From: Chloroflexota bacterium
GTDB lineage: Bacteria; Chloroflexota; Chloroflexia; QHBQ01; JADMIH01
Reading direction: 5' to 3'
DNA: 7,701 bases
Assembly (NCBI GenBank): GCA_015478675.1
Contig: JADMIH010000178.1
Coordinates: forward strand, 1 to 7,701
Every line of letters begins with the position of its first letter. Position 1 is the stretch's first letter. This document shows, piece after piece, positions 1 to 7,697 of the stretch. The translations under genes and the position numbers were made by a program. Under the pieces are notes generated by a model. That model saw nothing but the letters and a program-made list of their open reading frames with translations. It did not search any database and was not told the origin of the DNA.

Positions 1-10
1 TCAGATTCAA

Positions 11-110
11 GGGGGCTAGCTTAGCCCCCTCTCCCTTCATGGGAGATATACTCCCCAGCAATAAAGCCCCCTCTCCCTTCATGGGAGAGGGGCATGGGGT
101 GAGGGTGCGT
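11..110. repeat. Two-copy hairpin repeat of the CCCTCTCCC/GGGAGAGGG type
   Basis: A 24-nt unit (AGCCCCCTCTCCC-TTCAT-GGGAGA) occurs identically at 23-46 and 65-88. In the second copy the unit closes a perfect 10-bp stem, CCCCTCTCCC (68-77) with GGGAGAGGGG (83-92), around a TTCAT loop, followed by a G-rich tail (GGGGTGAGGGTG, 96-107). The first copy keeps only 6 bp of that stem (30-35 with 41-46). It overlaps another 8-bp stem, GGGGGCTA (11-18) with TAGCCCCC (22-29). Repeats of this look are scattered between genes in many bacterial genomes, Chloroflexota included, by recall. No U-tract follows, so it is not a standard intrinsic terminator. It is probably a REP- or MITE-like dispersed element with one complete and one decayed copy. 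Confidence 0.75.
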
Positions 111-175
111 AAGGGTACGCCTCCACAGCTACTCCTTCAAGATTGCTCCACCCTAACTCTGAACGCTTACCCCAC

Positions 176-184
176 TTATCCACA
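176..184 (+). promoter_or_regulatory. Perfect DnaA-box 9-mer
   Basis: TTATCCACA matches the consensus DnaA box exactly. It ends one base before the -35 element of the candidate promoter at 186-214. No second box is evident nearby, so this is not an origin. It could be a regulatory DnaA site or chance; roughly 0.1 exact matches are expected in a window of this size. Confidence 0.35.
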
Positions 185-185
185 T

Positions 186-214
186 TTGCGGTGTATCTAC
201 CCCTTTGGTACAAT
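186..214 (+). promoter_or_regulatory. Candidate sigma70-type promoter for the 300-950 gene
   Basis: TTGCGG (186-191) and TACAAT (209-214) are separated by 17 nt, the optimal spacing, which puts the transcript start near 221 and leaves a leader of about 80 nt. An imperfect inverted repeat, CTACCCCTTT (197-206) with AAAGGGTAG (216-224) and one bulged C, brackets the -10 and could be an operator. It is the best promoter upstream of the first three genes and may drive all of them. Confidence 0.5.
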
Positions 215-299
215 TAAAGGGTAGTTTGCGGAAGGCGTATCTTTAGCAGAGCGCAAATAGTAGTTTAGACGCCTCCCACATCGGAAAGAGAGAAATGCG

Positions 300-950
300 T
301 TGGCAGAAATAATATGGTTAGGGCATTCGTGCTTCCGGCTCAAGAGTAAGGACGCGATTATCATCACCGACCCTTACGATAAGAGCCTGGGCCTCGGCGC
401 GCTAGGGCAGGTGGGGCAGAAAGCCGACATTGTTACAATCAGCCACCAGCATGCGCACCACAATGCTGTAGCCGGCATAAAAGGTGAGCCTGTAGTGGTA
501 CAAAGCCCCGGCGAGTACGAAGTGCACGGAGTTTTTATCACCGGCATTTGGTCCTATGCTGATGACCAGAAAGGCAAGGATCGTGGCCACAACAACATCT
601 TCCTCTTTCATCTGGATGACCTTGTGGTGTGCCATCTTGGGTCGCTCGGCCACGTGCTCAGCGCACAGCAGGCGGAGGCAATAGGTGATGTTGATGTGCT
701 ACTTGTGCCGGTCGGTGGGTATACAACTCTCGACGCGAGTAAAGCCATCGAAGTAATCAGCCTCGTCGAGCCGAAAGTTGTGATCCCAATGCACTATTCG
801 ACAGGCCGCGAGGCGACGGAATCGGACACTCTGGAGAAGTTCACCAGGGAGATGGGCCTCAAAGACTGGACGCCTGAGGAAAAGTTCACCGCCAAAGCAT
901 CAGACCTGGCCGAAACAACCAGAGTAGTGGTACTCGAACCCAAGCAATAG
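300..950 (+). CDS. Metallo-beta-lactamase-fold hydrolase-like protein (UlaG/UPF0173-like)
   Basis: This 216-residue protein looks like the compact UlaG-like branch of the metallo-beta-lactamase superfamily, soluble and cytoplasmic. It opens with WLGHSCFRL (6-14) and TDPY (23-26). The metal motif is SHQHAHHN (48-55), followed by SPGEYEVHGVFITGI (69-83), HLGSLGHVLS (112-121), VDVLLVPVGG (131-140) and IPMHY (162-166). Metal-ligand candidates H49, H51, H54 and H165 are kept. However, H53 replaces the Asp of HxHxDH, A87 lies where relatives often have a His, and S115 replaces the Asp of the usual HLGDLGH. Activity is therefore uncertain and the substrate unknown. The start is TTG at 300: the ATG at 295 is in another frame and reads only five codons, and a purine-rich GGAAAGAGAG (283-292) precedes it. 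It probably shares a transcript with the next two genes. The fold is secure; the catalytic role is not. Confidence 0.9.
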   Translation: MAEIIWLGHSCFRLKSKDAIIITDPYDKSLGLGALGQVGQKADIVTISHQHAHHNAVAGIKGEPVVVQSPGEYEVHGVFITGIWSYADDQKGKDRGHNNIFLFHLDDLVVCHLGSLGHVLSAQQAEAIGDVDVLLVPVGGYTTLDASKAIEVISLVEPKVVIPMHYSTGREATESDTLEKFTREMGLKDWTPEEKFTAKASDLAETTRVVVLEPKQ

Positions 951-1058
951 AGATGCGAGGGAGCAAGCAGGAGATAAAGGTTGCCGTCTCTGGCCGCCGG
1001 GCCCGTAACATCCGCTTTAGCTTCCACAACAAATACTCTACACACAACGAGGGGTATT

Positions 1059-1379
1059 ATGGCTATTGAGCAATTGGCAGAGATAAACACACGGCCCGTA
1101 GTTTCTGAGCAGTTGGTACATATTGACATGCAGGACGAGAGGGTGCAAGATGTGGTCAACCGTATCTGCGTGAGCATACGGCAGGTCCACAGCGACGCCG
1201 AGTTCGTCAGCTACATAGGCACCAATCCTCTAGGTATATATATTGAAGTCTACACCGAGCAAAACGACTTACATGGTATACTCCAGGTGCTCGATGAGAA
1301 AATGGGCAACATGCACGTGGCGGCAGGGGTAAATGTCTGTGTAGTGCCCCGTAAAAAGGCGAAAGCACAGGCAGCTTAG
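1059..1379 (+). CDS. Conserved-looking small protein of unknown function, 106 aa
   Basis: I do not recognise this protein. It starts at ATG 1059, four nt after a strong GAGGGG (1049-1054), and is soluble, with no signal peptide or membrane segment. Alternating hydrophobic stretches such as FVSYIGTNPLGIYIEVYT (residues 49-66), then a likely helix (GILQVLDEKMG, 72-82) and a strand-like VNVCVVPRKK, suggest a small alpha/beta fold, possibly ferredoxin-like. That is inference only. The tail KKAKAQAA is basic and alanine-rich. An alternative TTG start at 981 has its own AGGAG (969-973) and would add 26 low-complexity S/T/A-rich residues; I prefer the ATG because the added stretch does not look like folded protein. 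The gene lies 108 nt after the metallo-hydrolase gene and 58 nt before pyrG, so co-transcription is likely. Confidence 0.75.
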   Translation: MAIEQLAEINTRPVVSEQLVHIDMQDERVQDVVNRICVSIRQVHSDAEFVSYIGTNPLGIYIEVYTEQNDLHGILQVLDEKMGNMHVAAGVNVCVVPRKKAKAQAA

Positions 1380-1387
1380 GACAATTA

Positions 1388-1423
1388 GTAATTATGAGTT
1401 GCCGTAAACCAATTCATAATTAC
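1388..1423 (+). promoter_or_regulatory. Leader hairpin immediately upstream of pyrG
   Basis: GTAATTATGAGTTG (1388-1401) pairs with CAATTCATAATTAC (1410-1423) over 14 positions, with one G-U pair and an 8-nt loop. The loop segment CCGTAA (1402-1407) is also complementary to TTACGG (1420-1425), which partly uses the 3' arm, so two mutually exclusive structures are possible. The stem ends four nt before the AAGGGGGAG ribosome binding site. No U-run follows, so it is not an intrinsic terminator, and it lacks the GGGC-start arrangement of Firmicutes pyrG attenuation. It could act on translation, on mRNA processing, or as a DNA operator. Confidence 0.55.
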
Positions 1424-1428
1424 GGTAA

Positions 1429-3117
<1,689 letters not shown>

Positions 3118-3186
3118 AGCCAACCCTTCGGGAAAATGGTAGATTAGCAGCAACTGGTACTAAGACCCTACCCCCCTAAAATCTCA

Positions 3187-3215
3187 TTGTCCAGGCAGCA
3201 GTCCTCTGCTAGAAT
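3187..3215 (+). promoter_or_regulatory. Candidate promoter giving a leaderless mRNA
   Basis: TTGTCC (3187-3192) and TAGAAT (3210-3215) lie 17 nt apart. The -10 ends six nt before the ATG at 3222, which places the expected transcription start at or within a base or two of the start codon. There is no Shine-Dalgarno sequence before this ATG, which fits leaderless translation. Confidence 0.55.
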
Positions 3216-3221
3216 TAGCTT

Positions 3222-4844
3222 ATGAGCACGATCCTGACCCCGGCTGCGCCTGCCTCCAAACAGAACGTTGAGCGACACATTAAGAATACAAACACCGCAA
3301 CGCACACTCTACGCCTCGCCCACCTCTGGGCCTTCATCCCTTTCGCCATCGCCTGGTACCTGACAAGCATAGATTTTATCGAGCCTTTCGACTTCTGGTG
3401 GAATGCCAGGAGCGGCCAGATCATGGCCCAGACGGGCAGCTTCCTCGGCACCGATCTGCTGGTGTGGTCGCCGGTGCGCCTCCCCTACTCGAACCCTCAG
3501 TGGGGATCACAACTACTTTCCTACTGGCTATACAACCTTTCACCCTACCTTCTTCTGACTGTGCGCACGCTCATCATCATAGCTACCGTAGGCATAATCT
3601 TTCGGATGTGCATAGACAGGGCCAACTCCATCAAGCTGGCGGCCCTCACCACCACGATTGCTTACGCCACCGCATGGACCAACTACGGTATGAGGCCGCA
3701 GCTATTTGCTTTCCTACCCTTCATCACCTTCTACTATATCCTTGAGCGCAAAGACAGCCACCCTCGCTGGCTGCCGCTACTCGTGCCAATCATCCTCTTC
3801 TGGGTGAATATACATGGCTCGTTCTTCCTCGGCGTGGCCCTCATGGGCATCTACGCCTTCGGCACCCTCCTTGAGAAAGCAGGCAGGGCGCAAGGGCGAA
3901 AGTGGCTGCTTTCCAAAGCAGCTCTCTGGCAGGCCCTTTGGCTCGGCGCTGCGGCACTAGCCACCCTGGCCAACCCATACCTGCAAGGCATCTACCAATA
4001 CTTCTTCATCGCCACCAACGACCCTATTGCACGCGCCCTTAACGTAGAGTGGCAGACACCCACCCTCTCCGACGGTACGGGTCAGCTCTTCTACGCCAAT
4101 CTGCTCATCTTCCTCGCTTCTGCCTACTTCAGCAAGAGGCGAATGCGCCCTACCGAGCTACTGCTGATCGTAGCTTTCGGCTATCTGTCGCTCACCTCTC
4201 TACGCAACGTGATGTGGTGGGGCTGGATCGTCGCCCCGATCATGGCCGCCAACTTCGCAGCCTGGGCGGAGGCTCGCCGCGCAAACCGCGCCGCTAAAGC
4301 TGAGGGCCAGGCCGCTCCTGATGCAAACGCTGCGAGCGCGGACGCACGCACCACTCATCTTCTACCCCTGGCCCCCATGAAAGAGATCACAGCTTTCAAC
4401 TGGGTGATAGCAGCCTTGATACTCGGTGTACCGTTCCTCTTCACCCCACTCTGGCGGCCCTATAACCCGCTCGTCCCCGCCAGCGCGAAGTCGGCGCTCG
4501 CCCCAAACAGCCCCACCAAAGTGGGCGATTTCCTGGCGAGAGCGAACGTGCCCGCCCCCATCTTCAACTATATGGAGTGGGGCGGATACCTGGAGTGGGC
4601 GCTCTACCCGCGCTACCAGATGTTCATAGATGGCCGCTTCGAGGCTCGTCAGATACAAGTCTGGAAAGACTATCTCTCCGTTTCAAAAGGCCGCGCCGAC
4701 TGGCAGCAAACCCTCGACAGCTACGGCGTAAAGACCCTGGTCCTCAACAAAGACTACCAGGCCGACCTCATACTCTTCGTAGCCCAAAGCACCACGTGGC
4801 ATAAAGCCTACGAGGACAAGGACGCCGTCGTTTACACGCGCTAG
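3222..4844 (+). CDS. Multi-pass membrane protein, possibly GT-C glycosyltransferase-like
   Basis: This 540-residue integral membrane protein has about 10-11 hydrophobic segments: roughly 33-50, 106-128, 136-151, 160-174, 184-196, 199-216, 234-250, 288-303, 311-325, 329-347 and 391-409. The segment FDFWWNARSGQIM (56-68) after the first helix, then RPQLFAF (158-164) and FWVNIHGSF (193-201), resemble uncharacterised polytopic proteins related to the GT-C (polyprenyl-phosphate-sugar transferase) fold; D57 would be the acidic residue of the first loop. An Ala/Arg-rich loop (350-378) precedes the last helix. The C-terminal region (about 430-540) is soluble and contains NYMEWGGYLEW (449-459) and MFIDGRFE (467-474), also typical of that group. 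Donor, acceptor and true activity are unknown. The ATG lacks a ribosome binding site but sits just after a promoter, so I infer a leaderless, monocistronic message. It converges with the next gene 72 nt away. Confidence 0.85.
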   Translation: MSTILTPAAPASKQNVERHIKNTNTATHTLRLAHLWAFIPFAIAWYLTSIDFIEPFDFWWNARSGQIMAQTGSFLGTDLLVWSPVRLPYSNPQWGSQLLSYWLYNLSPYLLLTVRTLIIIATVGIIFRMCIDRANSIKLAALTTTIAYATAWTNYGMRPQLFAFLPFITFYYILERKDSHPRWLPLLVPIILFWVNIHGSFFLGVALMGIYAFGTLLEKAGRAQGRKWLLSKAALWQALWLGAAALATLANPYLQGIYQYFFIATNDPIARALNVEWQTPTLSDGTGQLFYANLLIFLASAYFSKRRMRPTELLLIVAFGYLSLTSLRNVMWWGWIVAPIMAANFAAWAEARRANRAAKAEGQAAPDANAASADARTTHLLPLAPMKEITAFNWVIAALILGVPFLFTPLWRPYNPLVPASAKSALAPNSPTKVGDFLARANVPAPIFNYMEWGGYLEWALYPRYQMFIDGRFEARQIQVWKDYLSVSKGRADWQQTLDSYGVKTLVLNKDYQADLILFVAQSTTWHKAYEDKDAVVYTR

Positions 4845-4916
4845 CCAGCTTACGGATTACCAGGTGGTTTTCGATGCGTCGCTGCAAGATTACGACTGAT
4901 CGACCGTAGCAGCCCC

Positions 4917-6140
4917 TTAGCTCTTAGCCTCTGAAGGCACTTTTGGCGCAGGCTCATCCCGCGCTTCTGCCTCCTTCTCAGCTATCTTCATCCCAGGGCG
5001 AGCTTGCGCGAGCGCCTTGTCCGGGTCCGTCGGGTAGAGGAAATCAAGTATAACCTTGACCATAGCCGCCGCAGGCACCGCCAGCAACATGCCTATCACG
5101 CCCGCTACTGCCCCGCCAGCCAGCACAGCGAAGATCGTGGCTACAGGGTGGATCTCTACAGCGCGCCCCACCACAAAGGGCATCACAAGGTTGTCTTCAA
5201 GCTCGCGCAATATCAGATAAGCTATGAGCACCCCCACCGCCGCGCCTGCACCATGCGCTGACAGCGCCACTCCCGAAGCAAGCACAGCCGCCATCGCAGG
5301 TCCTATAAGAGGTAGAATCTCCAGGAATCCCGTGATTATACCAATAGGTAGCGCGTAGGGTACCTTGAAAACGAACTGTAACACCAGAAACGACACAGCA
5401 GACATGAGAACTATCAGCAGAAGCTGCCCACGCAAATACGCGCCCAGCACGGTGTGAATCCGCCCCGCGACATACCCTGTGCGCGCCCTCGAATCAGCGG
5501 GCACAAACTTCAAGAAGTAAGAGCCTATCTGCTTGCCACTGAGGAGAAAATAAAAGCTAACGATAATCACCAGCAGTGTATCGAGCAATCTTCCTACCAC
5601 TATCTGCGCCAGGTGCAGCGCGTCGCCCCCGCCGCCGTTGCCAAAGTAGGTGCTAAGCGCCGTGGTCACTTTCTGGGCTATAGTACGCGCATCGAAGGTG
5701 TCGCCGCCAAAGCTATAGCTGTTGTTGCCGATGAACTGCCTCAAAGCCTGCTCAATAATGTTCGGCCCGCGCGCCACGAAATCCCTCGTCTGCTGGTAAA
5801 GAGCTTCCGCGCTAAAGTAGAGGCCCAAGCCTATCGCCCCAAGCGCTACCAGATACATGAGGGTAACTATCAACGCGCGGGGCCACTTCAATCGCTCTTG
5901 TATCTGGTCTACCACCATACTAAAAATATATGCCAGCACAGCGGCAATAACAAAAGGCCCCAGGATGCCTCGCGCCAGATAAAGGAAGATCACGAGAACC
6001 AGTGGGAGCGTCCATGCCCAAACCCAGCGCGGCGTGCGCCGTGCCTGCCCGCCCGGTGCAGGCGTTTGCTCCTGCGTGGATACAGGTGGCCCGATACGCC
6101 GGGCTTCCTCAGCATCCTGGTCCACTTCAGACTCTGGCAT
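4917..6140 (-). CDS. AI-2E/PerM-family transporter (permease)
   Basis: This 407-residue membrane protein belongs to the AI-2E transporter family (PF01594; TqsA, YdiK and PerM relatives). A hydrophilic Glu/Pro/Gln-rich N-terminus (1-36) is followed by helices near 41-57, 60-78 and 90-110, then a soluble stretch (111-180) with a glycine run (168-172), and helices from 183 to 366. Family hallmarks are GAYLRGQLLL (233-242), VPYALPIGIITGFLEILPLIGP (260-281) and LEDNLVMPFVVGRAVEIHP (314-332), then GMLLAVPAAA (350-359). The charged tail (371-407) is cytoplasmic by inference. Members export small molecules or exchange cations, so the substrate cannot be named. I chose ATG at 6140, eight nt after AGGAG, over a TTG at 6158 that overlaps that ribosome binding site and adds only MRGDVA. 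The gene is alone on its strand here, divergent from the kinase gene and convergent with the membrane-protein gene. Confidence 0.95.
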   Translation of the reverse strand: MPESEVDQDAEEARRIGPPVSTQEQTPAPGGQARRTPRWVWAWTLPLVLVIFLYLARGILGPFVIAAVLAYIFSMVVDQIQERLKWPRALIVTLMYLVALGAIGLGLYFSAEALYQQTRDFVARGPNIIEQALRQFIGNNSYSFGGDTFDARTIAQKVTTALSTYFGNGGGGDALHLAQIVVGRLLDTLLVIIVSFYFLLSGKQIGSYFLKFVPADSRARTGYVAGRIHTVLGAYLRGQLLLIVLMSAVSFLVLQFVFKVPYALPIGIITGFLEILPLIGPAMAAVLASGVALSAHGAGAAVGVLIAYLILRELEDNLVMPFVVGRAVEIHPVATIFAVLAGGAVAGVIGMLLAVPAAAMVKVILDFLYPTDPDKALAQARPGMKIAEKEAEARDEPAPKVPSEAKS

Positions 6141-6164
6141 AGCAACATCTCCTCTCAACTTCTG

Positions 6165-6194
6165 ATTCTAACCTGCCTACCTGCCCCAATACAA
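6165..6194 (-). promoter_or_regulatory. Weak candidate promoter for the permease gene
   Basis: Read on the minus strand, TTGTAT (6194-6189) and TAGAAT (6170-6165) are separated by 18 nt. Transcription would start near 6158, leaving a leader of about 18 nt that contains the AGGAG ribosome binding site (6153-6149). Other AT-rich -10-like hexamers lie between 6195 and 6215, so the choice is uncertain. Confidence 0.3.
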
Positions 6195-6308
6195 ATATAG
6201 AATTCAGTATATAGTAACTCTGCCAACCGGTATAGGCATTCTCCATGCCATAGGCACCCGCCTGCACCGGCTGTGTATAGGACCATTAACCTGCCTAAAA
6301 GGGTACAA

Positions 6309-6337
6309 ACGGCTCATTGCCTCTGCTCATGAGCCGT
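6309..6337. promoter_or_regulatory. Operator-like perfect inverted repeat in the kinase promoter
   Basis: ACGGCTCAT (6309-6317) and ATGAGCCGT (6329-6337) are perfect 9-bp inverted repeats with an 11-nt spacer. Their centres are 20 bp apart, about two helical turns, which suits a dimeric DNA-binding protein. The repeat covers the -35 and spacer of the promoter at 6317-6345, so a bound protein would be expected to repress. A hairpin RNA is less likely because the sequence lies upstream of the expected transcript start. Confidence 0.5.
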
Positions 6338-6345
6338 GCTAAACT
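6317..6345 (+). promoter_or_regulatory. Candidate sigma70-type promoter for the kinase gene
   Basis: TTGCCT (6317-6322) and TAAACT (6340-6345) lie 17 nt apart. Transcription would start near 6352, giving a leader of about 58 nt that includes the AGGAG ribosome binding site at 6395-6399, ten nt before the ATG. Confidence 0.5.
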
Positions 6346-6409
6346 GACGCTATGCTCCCAGTGCGAGCACAAGAGTCTACCATGCTATATCGGCAGGAGA
6401 AAAGTCTAG

Positions 6410-7570
6410 ATGAATAGTTCCCCACAAGGTCCAACAGGGGGTATGCGCGACCCCTCCGCACGTGGAGGCACCGACGAATTTACAAACAAAGTTAGCCAGC
6501 TAATGGGCGAGCTGCGCGTTGAGCTAGATGCCCTGGGCCGTGAAAGCACCGAGATCGAAATGCTCCTCAAGCAAACTAATCTCGAAGTCGAGAAGCTGGC
6601 TAACCGCGAGCTTGGTATCACAAATCGCGTACGCGACATGGAGCTAAACCTCGACAACTATAGCCGCACAGACATGAAAACTATCTACAACTCGGCGCAC
6701 GAGATTCAGATGCGCCTCTTTATGATGCGCGCACAGGTCGAGCAGCTGGAAGCAAAGCGCAACAGCATGAAGACCCTCCAGCACCGCCTGCAACGTGTAA
6801 CAGGCGTGCTCCTCAGCGCGCCCCAGGGCTACAATCCAGGCCTGAACCAGAACAGACCCGTAGTCTCCGCGCCCCTTGTTCCACCGAGCGATGGCGCTAC
6901 TGACGAGGTTGACGGCAAGCAACTGATCGGCCAGATCATTCAGGCTCAGGAAGATGAGCGCTTCCGCGTCTCTCGCCAGATACATGATGGCCCCGCCCAA
7001 ACTATGACTAACCTGGTCCTGCGCGCAGAAATATGCGAGCGCCTCCTTGACATGGACCCCGCACGCGCAAAGGTCGAGCTATCCGGCCTCAAGAGCGTGG
7101 TAAACACCACCTTGCAAGACACCCGCCGCTTTATTTTCGACCTTCGGCCTATGATCCTCGATGACCTCGGTCTGGAGCCGACGCTGCGCCGCTATGTGCA
7201 GCAATTCACAGACAAGTACAAAGTGGAAGTTGGCGTTACTATAAACGGCATGAACGGCAGGCTCCCTAACCAGCTTGAAGTAGCTATCTTCCGCATCGTG
7301 CAGGAAGCCCTCACCAATGTCTCCGAACATGCCCATGCCAGCCATGCGCAGATCACAGTCGAAGTAAATGGCGACTCCGTAGCGGTCACGGTCGAGGACG
7401 ACGGCGCGGGCTTCAATACCGACGACAACAAGTTGAGCGACCCCAAGTTTAGAGGTCTTACTACCATGCGCCAACGCGCTGAGATGTTCGGCGGGCGTAT
7501 ATCAATCGAGAGCGCGCTCGGCCGCGGCACACGTATCATTTCCACCCTTCCTGCCGAAGCCGCCATGTAA
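6410..7570 (+). CDS. DegS-type cytoplasmic sensor histidine kinase
   Basis: This 386-residue two-component kinase has no membrane segment, so it acts in the cytoplasm. Residues about 24-130 form a long charged coiled coil like the DegS sensor domain, including NLDNYSRTDMKTIYNSAHEI (80-99). A flexible Pro-rich linker follows (about 135-165). The HisKA_3 dimerisation and phosphoacceptor domain (about 175-245) has the H-box RVSRQIHDGPAQ with H192, and then FDLRPMILDDLGLEPTL (243-259). The HATPase_c domain has the N-box QEALTNVSEHA (298-308, N303), the G1 box DDGAGF (330-335) and the G2 segment GRGT (371-374). All kinase motifs are intact. E306 stands where relatives usually have Lys or Arg before the HA pair. 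By family, it autophosphorylates H192 and passes phosphate to a NarL/DegU-type regulator; none lies within the window. The ATG at 6410 follows AGGAG by ten nt. The signal sensed is unknown. Confidence 0.95.
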   Translation: MNSSPQGPTGGMRDPSARGGTDEFTNKVSQLMGELRVELDALGRESTEIEMLLKQTNLEVEKLANRELGITNRVRDMELNLDNYSRTDMKTIYNSAHEIQMRLFMMRAQVEQLEAKRNSMKTLQHRLQRVTGVLLSAPQGYNPGLNQNRPVVSAPLVPPSDGATDEVDGKQLIGQIIQAQEDERFRVSRQIHDGPAQTMTNLVLRAEICERLLDMDPARAKVELSGLKSVVNTTLQDTRRFIFDLRPMILDDLGLEPTLRRYVQQFTDKYKVEVGVTINGMNGRLPNQLEVAIFRIVQEALTNVSEHAHASHAQITVEVNGDSVAVTVEDDGAGFNTDDNKLSDPKFRGLTTMRQRAEMFGGRISIESALGRGTRIISTLPAEAAM

Positions 7571-7667
7571 CGCCTCTCTGCTGCCAGGAGACGACCGCAC
7601 GATACCACACCAACGTACTAGGAGTAGGCCGGTACTAAATACTCTCTAAATCTACTATTTCAAGCCA

Positions 7668-7697
7668 TTGCAATACGGCAGCCCATCAGTCTATAGT
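7668..7697 (+). promoter_or_regulatory. Candidate promoter at the window edge
   Basis: TTGCAA (7668-7673) and TATAGT (7692-7697) are separated by 18 nt. It would drive a gene beyond the right edge, separate from the kinase. The rest of 7571-7701 shows no gene and no convincing terminator. Confidence 0.35.

Larger units (their letters stand above)
6141..6409. other. Divergent intergenic region with promoters for both flanking genes
   Basis: About 270 nt separate the start of the minus-strand permease from the start of the plus-strand kinase. It holds a weak minus-strand promoter, a plus-strand promoter with an embedded inverted repeat, and in the middle (6235-6249) a small GGCAT/ATGCC stem. 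I see no gene or RNA in it. Confidence 0.7.

Noticed and set aside
39..224. Plus-strand 61-codon open frame containing a PSPFMGEG-like segment
   Set aside because: It translates the hairpin repeat and runs across the DnaA box and promoter. It has no ribosome binding site, and this repeat is a common source of false protein calls.
981..1058. N-terminal extension of the 106-residue protein from a TTG start
   Set aside because: It has a Shine-Dalgarno, but the added 26 residues are low-complexity and the ATG at 1059 has an equally good site. It is kept only as an alternative.
794..1177. Minus-strand 127-codon open frame across the end of the metallo-hydrolase gene
   Set aside because: It is antisense to two plus-strand genes and its Cys/Ser/Thr-rich translation is not protein-like.
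3118..3186. Possible terminator after pyrG
   Set aside because: The only local hairpin is a 3-bp CCC-TTC-GGG with no T-run after it.
4845..4916. Possible bidirectional terminator between the convergent genes
   Set aside because: Only a very short ACC/GGT stem followed by four T's is visible, too weak to call.
6141..6158. TTG start for the permease six codons upstream
   Set aside because: The TTG lies directly upstream of, and its extension codons overlap, the AGGAG ribosome binding site of the ATG at 6140.
5454..6200. Plus-strand 248-codon open frame antisense to the permease
   Set aside because: It is a shadow of the permease codons. The translation has no recognisable domain, and the opposite strand encodes a clear AI-2E-family protein.
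7615..7637. Direct repeat GTACTA (7615-7620 and 7632-7637)
   Set aside because: Six bases repeated once in an AT-rich stretch is within chance expectation and has no other support.
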